NCBI GenBank assembly: GCA_966250325.1
Contig: CBINGY010000008.1
Location: 48,026 to 112,025 of the forward strand
Source: Jiulongibacter sp966250325
GTDB taxonomy: Bacteria; Bacteroidota; Bacteroidia; Cytophagales; Spirosomataceae
DNA: 64,000 nucleotides
Direction of reading: 5' to 3'
Below the pieces are notes generated by a model, which worked only from the letters and a program-made list of their open reading frames with translations, made no database searches and was not told where the DNA came from. Numbering within the stretch: position 1 is the first letter of the stretch; each line of letters begins with the position of its first letter. Below are positions 1-8,115 of the stretch, piece by piece. Position numbers and translations under genes: made by a program.

Positions 1-651
1 AACTTCCTCACGGAATATTCCGAAAAGTTGTTTTAAATTTAGGTAATGACCGGCAATTCCTTCAGTAGAAGCATCCGACTCCCCCTGATGCCAAAGGATT
101 CCTTTGATTATACCATATTGCCTGGCACTATGAACCTGTTTTCTGAAATTAGTTAGTAAAGGCACTCCTCTGTGTGTTTGATCCAGTAGCCATTGATTCA
201 TACTACTTCCTCCTATCGCCGTAGGAACCAAAAGTATTTTTTTGTCTTCAGGAATACCATCAAGTAAGGTCCTGGCAAAAGACATTCCGCAATCCAGCCC
301 TGTAAGATCTGGCTCATACCAGTGCAGGGGTTCCTGTGCATAAATAAGTTCTCCCGAAGAGTTCAGGGTAAAAACACGTGAATTGATTAATGTATCCGTA
401 GGTTCCACCGATCCACGACCTGCCATATTTGACTGACCGGCCATTATGAATATCCAGACATCCTCTTTTGGAAAACTTCCAATTACTTTGGTTTGCTTTT
501 GAGGAAAGTTCGAACTTCTTGATTCAGCAACCGATTGACCATTCGAATCGCATATGTACAAGAAAACAACCGTAAGCAAAAATAATTTCCTGCTAACCGG
601 GATTACCCAATTAATTAAATGGACTGTGGAAAGTCCGGATTTCAAATACAT
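1..651 (-). CDS. SGNH-type sialate O-acetylesterase / CE6-like carbohydrate esterase, 3' part missing
   Basis: The frame is open from an ATG at 651 to the left edge (217 codons), so the C-terminus lies outside the window. An N-terminal hydrophobic stretch (LFLLTVVFLYIC) looks like a signal peptide or lipoprotein signal. The block IMAGQSNMAGRG carries the nucleophile Ser of the SASA/DUF303 family, and ILWHQGESDAS is a second conserved block of that family. Members remove acetyl groups from sialic acid or plant polysaccharides, usually in the periplasm. The catalytic Asp/His region is not in view. The substrate cannot be read from this fragment. The small membrane gene just upstream (8-base gap) is probably co-transcribed. 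Confidence 0.85.
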   Translation of the reverse strand, partial: MYLKSGLSTVHLINWVIPVSRKLFLLTVVFLYICDSNGQSVAESRSSNFPQKQTKVIGSFPKEDVWIFIMAGQSNMAGRGSVEPTDTLINSRVFTLNSSGELIYAQEPLHWYEPDLTGLDCGMSFARTLLDGIPEDKKILLVPTAIGGSSMNQWLLDQTHRGVPLLTNFRKQVHSARQYGIIKGILWHQGESDASTEGIAGHYLNLKQLFGIFREEV

Positions 652-659
652 ACTGAACC

Positions 660-929
660 TTACATGTGGAATTTTCTCATCCACATTTCTTCATGAATCT
701 CGGTATCTCTGTTTGAGAGTTTATACAGGTAAATGGTTAGTGCGATGGCAAGCCCTCCGAAGAGTATATTCAAAAAGCTTACCCCCGCCGTATTAAGAAT
801 GGAATACAGCATTACAAGGATACAAACCAAGGTAGCTGCTCCTACCACATACAACATCCGGCTTAAGAAGCGGTGTTTTGACCTTAATTCATTAAATGAC
901 AAATTTTTCAAAGTAGAGTTTTTCATCAT
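660..929 (-). CDS. small two-helix membrane protein of unknown function
   Basis: 89 residues. After a polar N-terminus (about 1-25) there are two hydrophobic segments, about 26-46 (MLYVVGAATLVCILVMLYSI) and 52-69, followed by a short charged tail. This is the layout of a small hairpin membrane protein. No family motif is recognised. It ends 8 bases before the esterase start on the same strand, so the two probably share a transcript. MM at the start leaves two adjacent ATG codons possible. Coding potential is inferred from length, composition and gene order only. Confidence 0.6.
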   Translation of the reverse strand: MMKNSTLKNLSFNELRSKHRFLSRMLYVVGAATLVCILVMLYSILNTAGVSFLNILFGGLAIALTIYLYKLSNRDTEIHEEMWMRKFHM

Positions 930-1051
930 AAGTAGCTTTAGATAGTAAAAGATTTATTTTCACATGGTTAAGGTAATAAATTCGGATAACTTTTACAAGA
1001 ATTTACTTGATTAATCGAAGTTGACATTCATCCTATCAGAAGCTTACGCAT

Positions 1052-1077
1052 AAAAAAAGAGGCTTGAAGCCTCTTTT
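1052..1077 (-). terminator. intrinsic terminator after murA
   Basis: Inverted repeat AAAAGAGGC (1055-1063) and GCCTCTTTT (1069-1077) with a TTGAA loop. Read on the minus strand it is followed by a run of T. It sits about 20 bases past the murA stop. Confidence 0.85.
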
Positions 1078-1097
1078 AATACATCCGTATTTCTAAG

Positions 1098-2402
1098 TTA
1101 AAGCCGAATTATCTCGGCCCCAATGGCATTCAACCTTTTATCAATAAACTGATACCCGCGATCTATTTGCTCAATATTATCGATGATGCTGGTCCCATTG
1201 GCAGAAAGAGCTGCAATAAGTAAAGCCACGCCTGCACGAATATCTGGAGAAGACATCCTTATTCCACGAAGATTATGCTGGCGGTCAAGACCTACCACCG
1301 TTGCCCGGTGAGGGTCACACAAAATAATCTGGGCACCCATGTCAATTAGCTTATCAACAAAGAAAAGCCGGCTTTCAAACATTTTCTGATGAACCAGTAG
1401 CGTACCCTTGGCCTGAATTGCCGTTACCAGAATAATGGAAATAAGATCGGGGGTGAATCCTGGCCAGGGTGCGTCATAGATAGTTAAAATGGAGCCATCA
1501 ATTAATGTACTGATTTCATAGTTGGTCTGAGAAGGGATATAAATGTCGTCTCCTCTGAACTCCATATGTATACCCAGTTTTTTAAACGTATCCGGGATTA
1601 TTCCCAGCTCTGCAATCTTACAATTCTTGATCGTGATCTCAGACTGAGTCATAGCGGCCAACCCTATGAATGAACCGATTTCAATCATATCAGGCAGCAT
1701 TTCATGCTCGCATCCGCCCAGGGCTTCCACACCTTCAATGGTAAGTAAATTAGAGCCTACTCCACCGATTTTGGCACCCATTCGGTTCAACATTTTGCAT
1801 AGTTGCTGCAGATAGGGCTCACAGGCAGCATTGTATATAGTAGTTATTCCCGGTGTAAGAACGGCAGCCATAACTACATTGGCCGTACCTGTCACAGAGA
1901 TTTCGTCCATCCAGACATACGCCCCTTTCATTTGGCCACCTTCCACCGTATAGAAGGCATCTCCCGGCTCATAATCAAACGTAGCTCCTAGCTTGGCAAA
2001 GCCCGTAAAATGAGTATCCAGAGGTCTGCGACCTATCTTGTCTCCACCAGGGCGGGGAGCTTTTCCTTTGCCAAAACGGCCCAGCATGGGTCCTAAAAGC
2101 ATGATTGAACCTCTTAATGCAGCGGCTTTCTCTTTGTAACTATTACTTTCAAAATACTCGAAATTAACATCGCCAGCCTCAAATTTGTAGCAGCCTTCAT
2201 ACAATTTGGTACGTTTCACGCCCATATCTTCCAGTAACTCCATGAGCTTATTTACATCCCGTATGTCTGGAATATTGCTGATGGTAACCTCCTCTTTGGT
2301 GAGTAAAACAGCACAAAGAATCTGTAAGGCTTCGTTCTTGGCACCCTGCGGAATCAACTCTCCGCTTAGTTTTTTGCCTCCGGTAATTTTAAATGATGAC
2401 AT
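1098..2402 (-). CDS. murA: UDP-N-acetylglucosamine 1-carboxyvinyltransferase MurA
   Basis: 434 residues, normal length. MurA transfers enolpyruvate from PEP to UDP-GlcNAc, the first committed step of peptidoglycan synthesis, in the cytoplasm. The N-terminal SGELIPQGAKNEALQ block has the conserved Lys-Asn of the active site. The flexible loop reads PRPGGDKIGRRPLD: residue 121 is Asp where E. coli has the catalytic Cys115 that fosfomycin alkylates. The Cys-to-Asp form is known from mycobacteria and chlamydiae and gives intrinsic fosfomycin insensitivity. The DUF4290 gene lies 22 bases upstream on the same strand, and a terminator follows the stop. Confidence 0.96.
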   Translation of the reverse strand: MSSFKITGGKKLSGELIPQGAKNEALQILCAVLLTKEEVTISNIPDIRDVNKLMELLEDMGVKRTKLYEGCYKFEAGDVNFEYFESNSYKEKAAALRGSIMLLGPMLGRFGKGKAPRPGGDKIGRRPLDTHFTGFAKLGATFDYEPGDAFYTVEGGQMKGAYVWMDEISVTGTANVVMAAVLTPGITTIYNAACEPYLQQLCKMLNRMGAKIGGVGSNLLTIEGVEALGGCEHEMLPDMIEIGSFIGLAAMTQSEITIKNCKIAELGIIPDTFKKLGIHMEFRGDDIYIPSQTNYEISTLIDGSILTIYDAPWPGFTPDLISIILVTAIQAKGTLLVHQKMFESRLFFVDKLIDMGAQIILCDPHRATVVGLDRQHNLRGIRMSSPDIRAGVALLIAALSANGTSIIDNIEQIDRGYQFIDKRLNAIGAEIIRL

Positions 2403-2424
2403 GTAATAGGATCAGGAAAGTGAA

Positions 2425-3114
2425 TTAGTTATTTCTTCTTCGTTTGAATCGGTTATTGCGGTTATTATTGCTGTTTCCGTTACTTCTGTTTTTATTGAAT
2501 TTTCGGTTACCATTGCCTCCACCATTCGGGTTGAAGCTATTCGGCGTATTGGCGTTATTAAATCTGTTTGGCATGCGATTCCCGTCTTTTGGATTGGCTT
2601 CCTGAATTATGCCATCTCTCCGTAATTCATCCACCTCTTCCTGAAGTTTGAATCCCGACATTTCCAGAATGGTATCCAGGCAGTTGTTTACTTCAACCGT
2701 ATCCTTATTCCATTGAAGATAAAAGCTTTGCATGAGCTTAACCAGATACGAAATAAACGCCTTACGTTCATCCTTTGTGGAAGCCACTGTGGCCTTAAGT
2801 ACCAGAAGTTCCAGGTTTCGTCCGTAAAACTTGTGCTTGAGTCTGGACTGACTGTAAGGCACCCGCATGGGCTTCTTACCCAGAGCCTCTTTAGGTGGCG
2901 GTGGAAAAGGACTGTCAACATCAAGCTGAAAGTTTGCCATTACATACAGGTCATCCCAAAGTTTTTTGGAATAATCAAGACCGTCACGCATCTGAGGGTG
3001 AATCTGACGCATTAATTCGATGAGTATGTGGGCGTGTTTGGTACGACGTTCTTTATCAGGTACAGATACTACGTGCTCTACCAGCTTTTGGATATTACTT
3101 CCGTATTCTTTCAT
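2425..3114 (-). CDS. DUF4290 family protein
   Basis: 229 residues. The first 170 or so match the Bacteroidota-restricted DUF4290 family as I remember it (EYGSNIQKLVEHVV, followed by an alpha-helical region with HPQMRDG and KLWDD). The last 50 residues are a low-complexity Asn/Arg/Gly tail (runs such as NGNSNNNRNNR) ending in basic residues, suggesting a disordered nucleic-acid or polyanion contact. No enzyme motif is visible. It precedes murA by 22 bases, and this pairing recurs in Bacteroidota, which hints at a role in envelope synthesis. Function is unknown. Confidence 0.88.
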   Translation of the reverse strand: MKEYGSNIQKLVEHVVSVPDKERRTKHAHILIELMRQIHPQMRDGLDYSKKLWDDLYVMANFQLDVDSPFPPPPKEALGKKPMRVPYSQSRLKHKFYGRNLELLVLKATVASTKDERKAFISYLVKLMQSFYLQWNKDTVEVNNCLDTILEMSGFKLQEEVDELRRDGIIQEANPKDGNRMPNRFNNANTPNSFNPNGGGNGNRKFNKNRSNGNSNNNRNNRFKRRRNN

Positions 3115-3189
3115 AAATTTTTGGAAATGCTTAAGGCGAAGTCCTGACTATGCAGTGAAGTTAAGAGGAAAACCACCTTTAAAACGTGG

Positions 3190-3197
3190 CAAAGGTA
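3190..3197 (-). promoter_or_regulatory. -7 box for the DUF4290-murA operon
   Basis: On the minus strand 3197-3190 reads TACCTTTG, a full match to the Bacteroidota -7 consensus TAnnTTTG, about 75 bases before the DUF4290 start. No clear TTTG -33 element is seen at the usual 19-base spacing. Confidence 0.4.
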
Positions 3198-3252
3198 ACA
3201 AAAAAACAAACCAACATCGTTAAATTTACGCAATTTCAACCGGGCTTTCCGA

Positions 3253-4803
3253 ATGCTTAAAACGCTAGCTGTATTCGCATTATTACTTCTTCTGGTAATC
3301 TCCTGTAAACCTAAACCACCCGTATTTATTACCCGGGCACCTTCGCAGACAAGCACCACACCAAACTATGTCTATGAGGAAATACCAGGTTCTCCTTTGG
3401 AAGAGTTCAGAGGGCTCTGGGTAGCCTCTATAGCGAACATCGACTGGCCAAGTAGGCGTGGTTTGAGTTCTGAGAACCAGCAATCTGAATTTAGAAATCT
3501 GGCAGAAACAGCCAGATCCACCGGAATAAACGCCTTGCTGGTTCAGGTGAGGGCCGCCTCTGATGCCTTTTATGCCAAAGGAAATGAACCCTGGGCAGAA
3601 TGGCTCATGGGCGAGCAGGGGCTCCCACCTTCTCCTCCTTATGACCCCCTGGAGTTTATGATTTCTGAGACACATGGCCGAGGTATGGAATTTCATGCCT
3701 GGCTGAATTTGAACCGTGGTCGTCACAAAAATGCTACATCTGTAATACCGGGTCACCTTATTTATACCAAACCTGAATGGTTTCTTAAATACGACGGATA
3801 TACGTTGTACAATTTCGGCTTACCAGAGGTAAGGGATTACATTGCCTCGGTGGTTGTTAATATTGTTCGGAATTACGATGTGGATGGCATCCATTTTGAC
3901 GACTATTTCTATCCCTATAAAGTTGCGGGTGAAGAACTTAACGATCGCGACACTTTCAGAAAATATTCAGCTGGATTTAAAACTATTGAAGATTGGCGGA
4001 GAAACAATATTGATTTACTCATCAGGCAGATTGCCAAAGAAATCAAGAAGGAAAAGTCCTGGGTGGTATTTGGAATAAGCCCGTTTGGAGTCTGGAGAAA
4101 TAAAAGCGATTCGCCTGAGGGATCGGCAACCCGTGGGGGCCAGCCATCCTATGATTATATGTTTGCTGATACCAGGAAATGGGCCAGAGAAGGTTGGATC
4201 GATTACATCACCCCTCAGATTTATTTTCCTTTCGAGCATAAACTGGTTCCATATGGGGTCCTTACCGATTGGTGGGCAAAAAACGCAGGGAATACCCGGC
4301 TATATATCGGTCATGGAATTTACAGGGTTGACCAAAACTCTGATCTTGATGCCTGGAAAGACCCTAACCAGATACCGCGTCAAATTGAATACAACCGCCT
4401 CTCTCACAGGGTAGATGGCAGTATTTTTTATTCTTCCAACGCCCTCTATAAAAACCGTCTTGGACTCACTGATTCTTTAAAACAACTCTTTCAGTTTCCC
4501 GCTCTTACTCCTGAAATCAAATCCATTGCTACTTCCCATTCCTCTGCTGCCACAGGCCTGCGGATAACTAAAAACAGTTCAGGATACGTTCTTGGATGGA
4601 ATTCACCGCAAAATTCCCTGAACCTTGTGTATTTTTTCGAAGAAGGGCAAAATATAAATCTTGGAGACCCGGCAAACCTACTGGCTATAACCCCTCAAAG
4701 TTCAATTAGCTGGGCCAACGAGTCAAAAGGAATTTTTGCAATAATTATTCGAGAACGGGGAAAAATGAAAAGCAAACCAGCTTTTCTTCGTACCCATCCC
4801 TGA
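3253..4803 (+). CDS. GHL10 / family-10-like glycosyl hydrolase lipoprotein (YddW-like)
   Basis: 516 residues. The N-terminus MLKTLAVFALLLLLVISC is a lipoprotein signal with Cys at residue 18. From about residue 52 the DUF187/GHL10 domain begins: EEFRGLWVASIANIDWPS, then INALLVQVRAASDAFY, FHAWLN and a central VDGIHFDDYFYPY block with the conserved acidic residues. The C-terminal 110 residues look like a small beta domain. The family is a TIM barrel thought to act on polysaccharides, possibly peptidoglycan-related ones. The substrate is not established. It is divergent from DUF4290-murA. Confidence 0.88.
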   Translation: MLKTLAVFALLLLLVISCKPKPPVFITRAPSQTSTTPNYVYEEIPGSPLEEFRGLWVASIANIDWPSRRGLSSENQQSEFRNLAETARSTGINALLVQVRAASDAFYAKGNEPWAEWLMGEQGLPPSPPYDPLEFMISETHGRGMEFHAWLNLNRGRHKNATSVIPGHLIYTKPEWFLKYDGYTLYNFGLPEVRDYIASVVVNIVRNYDVDGIHFDDYFYPYKVAGEELNDRDTFRKYSAGFKTIEDWRRNNIDLLIRQIAKEIKKEKSWVVFGISPFGVWRNKSDSPEGSATRGGQPSYDYMFADTRKWAREGWIDYITPQIYFPFEHKLVPYGVLTDWWAKNAGNTRLYIGHGIYRVDQNSDLDAWKDPNQIPRQIEYNRLSHRVDGSIFYSSNALYKNRLGLTDSLKQLFQFPALTPEIKSIATSHSSAATGLRITKNSSGYVLGWNSPQNSLNLVYFFEEGQNINLGDPANLLAITPQSSISWANESKGIFAIIIRERGKMKSKPAFLRTHP

Positions 4804-4910
4804 AAATCAAGCTAATAATTGTTTCGTCCAAACATACGTTAACAGGTTTTGTCTTAATTTTTCAATGAAATAGGAAGACATTAAACTGGCAAGCCCATCT
4901 CTTTCGTGAG

Positions 4911-4952
4911 GCAAAAAGGGATGACGGAGATAGTAGTACCCGGCATCCCTTT
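4911..4952 (-). terminator. hairpin terminator after the YbjQ gene
   Basis: AAAGGGATG (4915-4923) pairs with CATCCCTTT (4944-4952), extended by CGG/CCG after one mismatch. On the minus strand the stem is followed by TTTTT, so it suits the minus-strand gene ending at 4988. The rest of the 184-base gap shows nothing else. Confidence 0.6.
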
Positions 4953-4987
4953 AAATACTAATTGAAAAGTAATTCACCTCCCAGGCT

Positions 4988-5311
4988 TTACTCCTGAATA
5001 ATGACGGCAGTACCGGATGCCGTAACCATCAGCATTCCATTACTTTGCCCCAAAGTCTCATAATCCAGATCAATACCCACAATCGCATTGGCCCCCAATC
5101 GTTTGGCTCGCTCGGCCATTTCCGAAATCGCCGTATTTTTTGCCTCGCTCAGTACTTTTTCGTAGGACCCAGACCTTCCGCCTACGATGTCCCTTATTCC
5201 GGCAAAGAAGTCTTTAAAAATATTGGCTCCGATGATGGTTTCTCCGGTTACAAGTCCTTTGTATTCCACTATACGTTTTCCCTCAAGCGTCGGGGTTGTA
5301 GATAAAATCAT
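4988..5311 (-). CDS. YbjQ / DUF74 family protein (heavy-metal-binding-like)
   Basis: 107 residues, the usual length. Landmarks of the YbjQ family are a VVGE-like start region (VEYKGLVTGETIIGANIFKD), the middle SGSYEKVLSEAK and the block RAKRLGANAIVGIDLDYE. The fold forms a homopentameric ring. The biochemical role is unknown, and the name heavy-metal binding comes from structural annotation rather than proof. It has its own terminator and a 117-base gap to the DUF58 gene, so it is probably a single-gene unit. Confidence 0.9.
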   Translation of the reverse strand: MILSTTPTLEGKRIVEYKGLVTGETIIGANIFKDFFAGIRDIVGGRSGSYEKVLSEAKNTAISEMAERAKRLGANAIVGIDLDYETLGQSNGMLMVTASGTAVIIQE

Positions 5312-5428
5312 GGTAGTTCTGTTTAGTTCAAAACAAAACTAGCAGCTCTTTGTTATAGAGAAAGATGAATTGGGATAAATGGAGTAAGAACTGGTTGACA
5401 CAAGGAGGATAAAGGACATACGGTAGCT

Positions 5429-6343
5429 CTACCGCATCTTACTTCTTCGAGCCAGAAAAGCCGACATCACCGGATCAAATCCCTGATTAATATCCACTTC
5501 TATAAAGTCGATTTTGTATTGCCCGCATCGCAGCTTGAGATCGCGATAAAAGGAGGATACTGCCTCTTTATACTTTTCTCTCACCTGCGAAGGCTGAGCG
5601 TTTATTCGCTGACCACTTTCCAGATCGATGAATTCATAGGGTCTTTCTTCAAACTCAAACTCTTTCTCAGTCTTGTGGTCTGTCACATGAAAAAGTAGAA
5701 TTTCATGCTTGCGATGTTTGAGGTGCTGGAGTGCAGAAAACAATTCATTGAGATCAGCCATATTTTCAAACATATCGCTGAAGATTACCACCAACGAACG
5801 CTTGTGAATCTTATCAGCTATAAGGTGCAGAGTTTCGGCAACCGTGGTTTTTTTGTTTGGCATATGCTGGTTCATCTGTTTTTCCAGCTCCAGATAGATC
5901 TGGTGAATATGCCCTGGGGTTGATTTCACCTGTGTCTGAACCTCAATTTCATCCGAGAAGGTAGTAAGACCCACAGCATCCCGTTGCTTTTGCATGAGGT
6001 TGGCCAGAGTAGCAGCGGCAAGACAACTAAAAACCAGTTTACCGTTAGTGTCTGCCGGATAATACATCGATGAAGATGTGTCAATAAGCAGCTGACATCT
6101 CAGATTGGTTTCTTCTTCAAATCGTTTGGTAAACAGGCGGTCTGTTTTCCCGTATACTTTCCAGTCAATATACCGGGTACTTTCACCCGTATTATAAAGC
6201 TGGTGTTCAGCAAATTCCACAGAAAACCCGTGAAATGGAGATTTGTGTAAACCAGTTATAAAACCCTCTACCAGCTGCCTGGCCAGCAATTCCAGAGAAC
6301 CATATTCCCTTACTTTTGAAAGATCGAGCTTGAGTTTATTCAT
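5429..6343 (-). CDS. DUF58 domain protein (VWA-like)
   Basis: 304 residues. The DUF58 signature appears as EFAEHQLYNTGESTRYIDWK, followed by a vWA-like core with a metal-site motif DTSSSMYYP (D-x-S-x-S). Members normally work next to a MoxR AAA+ ATPase in complex assembly or stress responses. No MoxR gene lies next to it here, and no BatA/BatB homologue is present in the window. Its start overlaps the 3' end of the RlpA gene by 8 bases on the same strand, so translation is probably coupled. Confidence 0.92.
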   Translation of the reverse strand: MNKLKLDLSKVREYGSLELLARQLVEGFITGLHKSPFHGFSVEFAEHQLYNTGESTRYIDWKVYGKTDRLFTKRFEEETNLRCQLLIDTSSSMYYPADTNGKLVFSCLAAATLANLMQKQRDAVGLTTFSDEIEVQTQVKSTPGHIHQIYLELEKQMNQHMPNKKTTVAETLHLIADKIHKRSLVVIFSDMFENMADLNELFSALQHLKHRKHEILLFHVTDHKTEKEFEFEERPYEFIDLESGQRINAQPSQVREKYKEAVSSFYRDLKLRCGQYKIDFIEVDINQGFDPVMSAFLARRSKMR

Positions 6344-6893
6344 TCGCTATTTGCAGGGAGTCGCTTCCGTTTTTTTCTCGGATACCAAAAATAATAGGTG
6401 CCACTGAGCTTGCATAAACCTCACCGTTTGATCCTACAATCAGGGCGTCAATATAAATTACTCCTTTTTGTTTCATTTGGAGAGAATCTGCGGCTGCGGA
6501 GGAGAGATCGATCACCCTGCTATCACTGAAGGGGCCTCTGTCATTCACTCTTACAACTACTTTACGTCCGTTATCCCGACTGGTAACTTCAATCATCGTG
6601 TTAAACGGCAGCGTACGATGAGCACATGTAAGTTTATTTTTGTCCATTTTTTCACCGTTTGCCGTGGTTCTTCCGTGAAACTTGCTTCCGTAGTACGAAG
6701 CTCTGCCACTGAAACGTGTACCCAGCAGAGGGTTTTCTTCAAGTTCTTTCTGCAGACCATAATTAATCAGCAGAATCCAGGTAAGTGAAACAATTAATAT
6801 TCGGATCAAAATATACTTTAATTCGGTGTTCAAATTTACGGCAATACTCGTTGGGAGTTTTGAAGATAAGCAATAAATTATGTTAAAATTCAA
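6336..6893 (-). CDS. RlpA-like double-psi beta-barrel protein
   Basis: 185 residues. One hydrophobic segment at about 27-46 (YILIRILIVSLTWILLINYG) anchors it. The barrel runs from about residue 60: SGRASYYGSKFHGRTTANGE, then LTCAHRTLPFNTMIEVT and VVRVNDRGPFSDSRVIDLS, the standard RlpA blocks with the conserved His and Asp. RlpA of Pseudomonas is a lytic transglycosylase on denuded glycan strands. No SPOR domain is present, so septal targeting as in gamma-proteobacteria is not supported. The 8-base overlap with DUF58 suggests a joint cell-wall role. Confidence 0.88.
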   Translation of the reverse strand: MNFNIIYCLSSKLPTSIAVNLNTELKYILIRILIVSLTWILLINYGLQKELEENPLLGTRFSGRASYYGSKFHGRTTANGEKMDKNKLTCAHRTLPFNTMIEVTSRDNGRKVVVRVNDRGPFSDSRVIDLSSAAADSLQMKQKGVIYIDALIVGSNGEVYASSVAPIIFGIREKNGSDSLQIANE

Positions 6894-6927
6894 GTATTCT
6901 TCATTGAGGTATATTTTTTTTCATTTA

Positions 6928-6958
6928 TTTTTTTTCAATCAATAAAAACCTATTTTTG
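6928..6958 (+). promoter_or_regulatory. promoter for the DUF3276 gene
   Basis: TATTTTTG at 6951-6958 matches TAnnTTTG exactly. TTTT at 6928-6931 occupies the -33 position with a 19-base spacer (3 of 4 matches). The leader to the GTG start would be about 30 bases. Confidence 0.6.
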
Positions 6959-6991
6959 GGACAATGTCAAACTCTAAACCCCTAATACAAA

Positions 6992-7351
6992 GTGCAAAGA
7001 GAAGAGAGAGAAATGATTTACTCCAAGCGAGTACGTGCAGGTAAACGCACCTATTTTTTCGATGTAAGGTCAACCAGATCCAACGATTACTATCTCACTG
7101 TAACTGAAAGCCGCCGACAGCAGAAAGATGGTGACTTCATCTATGAAAAGAGTAAGATGTTCATCTATAAGGAAGACTTCAACAAGTTTGTAGACGCACT
7201 TCAGGAAACTGTAAACCACATTAAGCAGGAATTACTCCCCGATTTTGACTTCGACCAGTACGACCGTGAAGAAGACGGTATCGACGATTCAGAGGCACCC
7301 GCCGAGAAAAGTGGAGAGTCTTATTCGAATACGGATCTGAAATGGGAATAA
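6992..7351 (+). CDS. DUF3276 (PUR-alpha-like) protein
   Basis: 119 residues from GTG. The block IYSKRVRAGKRTYFFDVR, followed by YYLTVTESRR and KMFIYKEDFNKFVDAL, is the DUF3276 family, a single PUR repeat that binds single-stranded nucleic acid in the Borrelia and Bacteroides relatives studied. The C-terminal 35 residues are acidic. The GTG at 6992 is preferred over the ATG at 7013 because relatives, as I recall them, carry a similar charged stretch before IYSK. It is a free-standing unit with its own promoter and terminator, consistent with a well-expressed small protein. Confidence 0.88.
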   Translation: MQREEREMIYSKRVRAGKRTYFFDVRSTRSNDYYLTVTESRRQQKDGDFIYEKSKMFIYKEDFNKFVDALQETVNHIKQELLPDFDFDQYDREEDGIDDSEAPAEKSGESYSNTDLKWE

Positions 7352-7377
7352 AAAAAGGGCTCTAAAGCCCTTTTTTT
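7351..7377. terminator. bidirectional terminator
   Basis: AAAAAGGGCT and AGCCCTTTTTT arms with a short CTAA loop, A-rich on one side and T-rich on the other. It serves the convergent DUF3276 gene and the reductase gene, whose stop codon lies inside the T tract. Confidence 0.88.
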
Positions 7378-8011
7378 ATGGTTTATTCATTTCATCAGAA
7401 GTGATTACATGTACGCCAGCGGGACAGTTAACCGCCCAATTGACCATCGACATGGCAACCCTCTCTCCTTCAATGGCCCTGTATCTGAGGGGAATCACAG
7501 GCTCCAAAACTTCCATTATCCGCTGACCTATAGATTCACCCAATCGTTTTTCCTTTCTGGCTCCAAGCAGTAAAGATGGCCTGAAAATCCCGAGAGCTCT
7601 AAAAGGTAAAGATCTGAGACATTCTTCCAGTTGCCCTTTTACTCGGTTATAGAAAAAAAATGAACGGGGGTCAGATCCCATTGCTGTCACAACTGCAAAG
7701 GAATCCGCTCCGTTTTCCGAAGCTGCACGTGCAATTCTCCAAGGATACTCGAGGTCCACTTTTTGGAAAGACTCTTTGCTTCCCGCCTTTTTAATGGTGG
7801 TGCCCAACACACAAAAAACATCGTTTACTGCAGGGAGAGTGTATTCTGCCTCATCGAAATTGAAAAGTATCTCCCGAAGTTTGGCATGGTTCAGGGAGGT
7901 GCGTCTCCTCACAAGCACATAAACCTCCTCATAGGCTTCTGAAGCCAACAAAAGTTCCAGTAAGAATTTCCCAACCAGGCCCGAAGAACCCGCAATTAAT
8001 GCTTTCCTCAT
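7376..8011 (-). CDS. NAD(P)-binding reductase, TIP30/HTATIP2-like atypical SDR
   Basis: 211 residues. The N-terminus ALIAGSSGLVGKFLLELLL is a Rossmann GxxGxxG dinucleotide motif. CVLGTTIKKAGSKESFQKVD and YNRVKGQLEECL (YxxxK catalytic pair) match TIP30-type atypical short-chain reductases often annotated as NAD(P)H-binding or oxidoreductase proteins. The substrate is unknown. It stands alone between two terminators. Confidence 0.85.
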   Translation of the reverse strand: MRKALIAGSSGLVGKFLLELLLASEAYEEVYVLVRRRTSLNHAKLREILFNFDEAEYTLPAVNDVFCVLGTTIKKAGSKESFQKVDLEYPWRIARAASENGADSFAVVTAMGSDPRSFFFYNRVKGQLEECLRSLPFRALGIFRPSLLLGARKEKRLGESIGQRIMEVLEPVIPLRYRAIEGERVAMSMVNWAVNCPAGVHVITSDEMNKP

Positions 8012-8036
8012 AAGCGAATTTTACACCGAATATAAC

Positions 8037-8067
8037 AAAAAAAGGCCTATCAATATGTAGGCCTTTT
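8037..8067 (-). terminator. terminator after the WG-repeat gene
   Basis: AAAAGGCCTA (8040-8049) and TAGGCCTTTT (8058-8067), 10 base pairs with an 8-base loop. On the minus strand the stem runs into seven T, about 50 bases past the WG gene stop. Confidence 0.85.
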
Positions 8068-8115
8068 CCAACTGTCTGAACGTGATTTATCTAATATCTA
8101 ATTATTACTACTCTT

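Noticed and set aside
554..796. 80-codon plus-strand frame over the esterase start
   Set aside because: It overlaps the esterase and the small membrane gene on the other strand and has no family or signal.
4804..4987. tRNA or small RNA in the gap
   Set aside because: No cloverleaf or T-arm consensus; only a terminator-like hairpin at 4911-4952.
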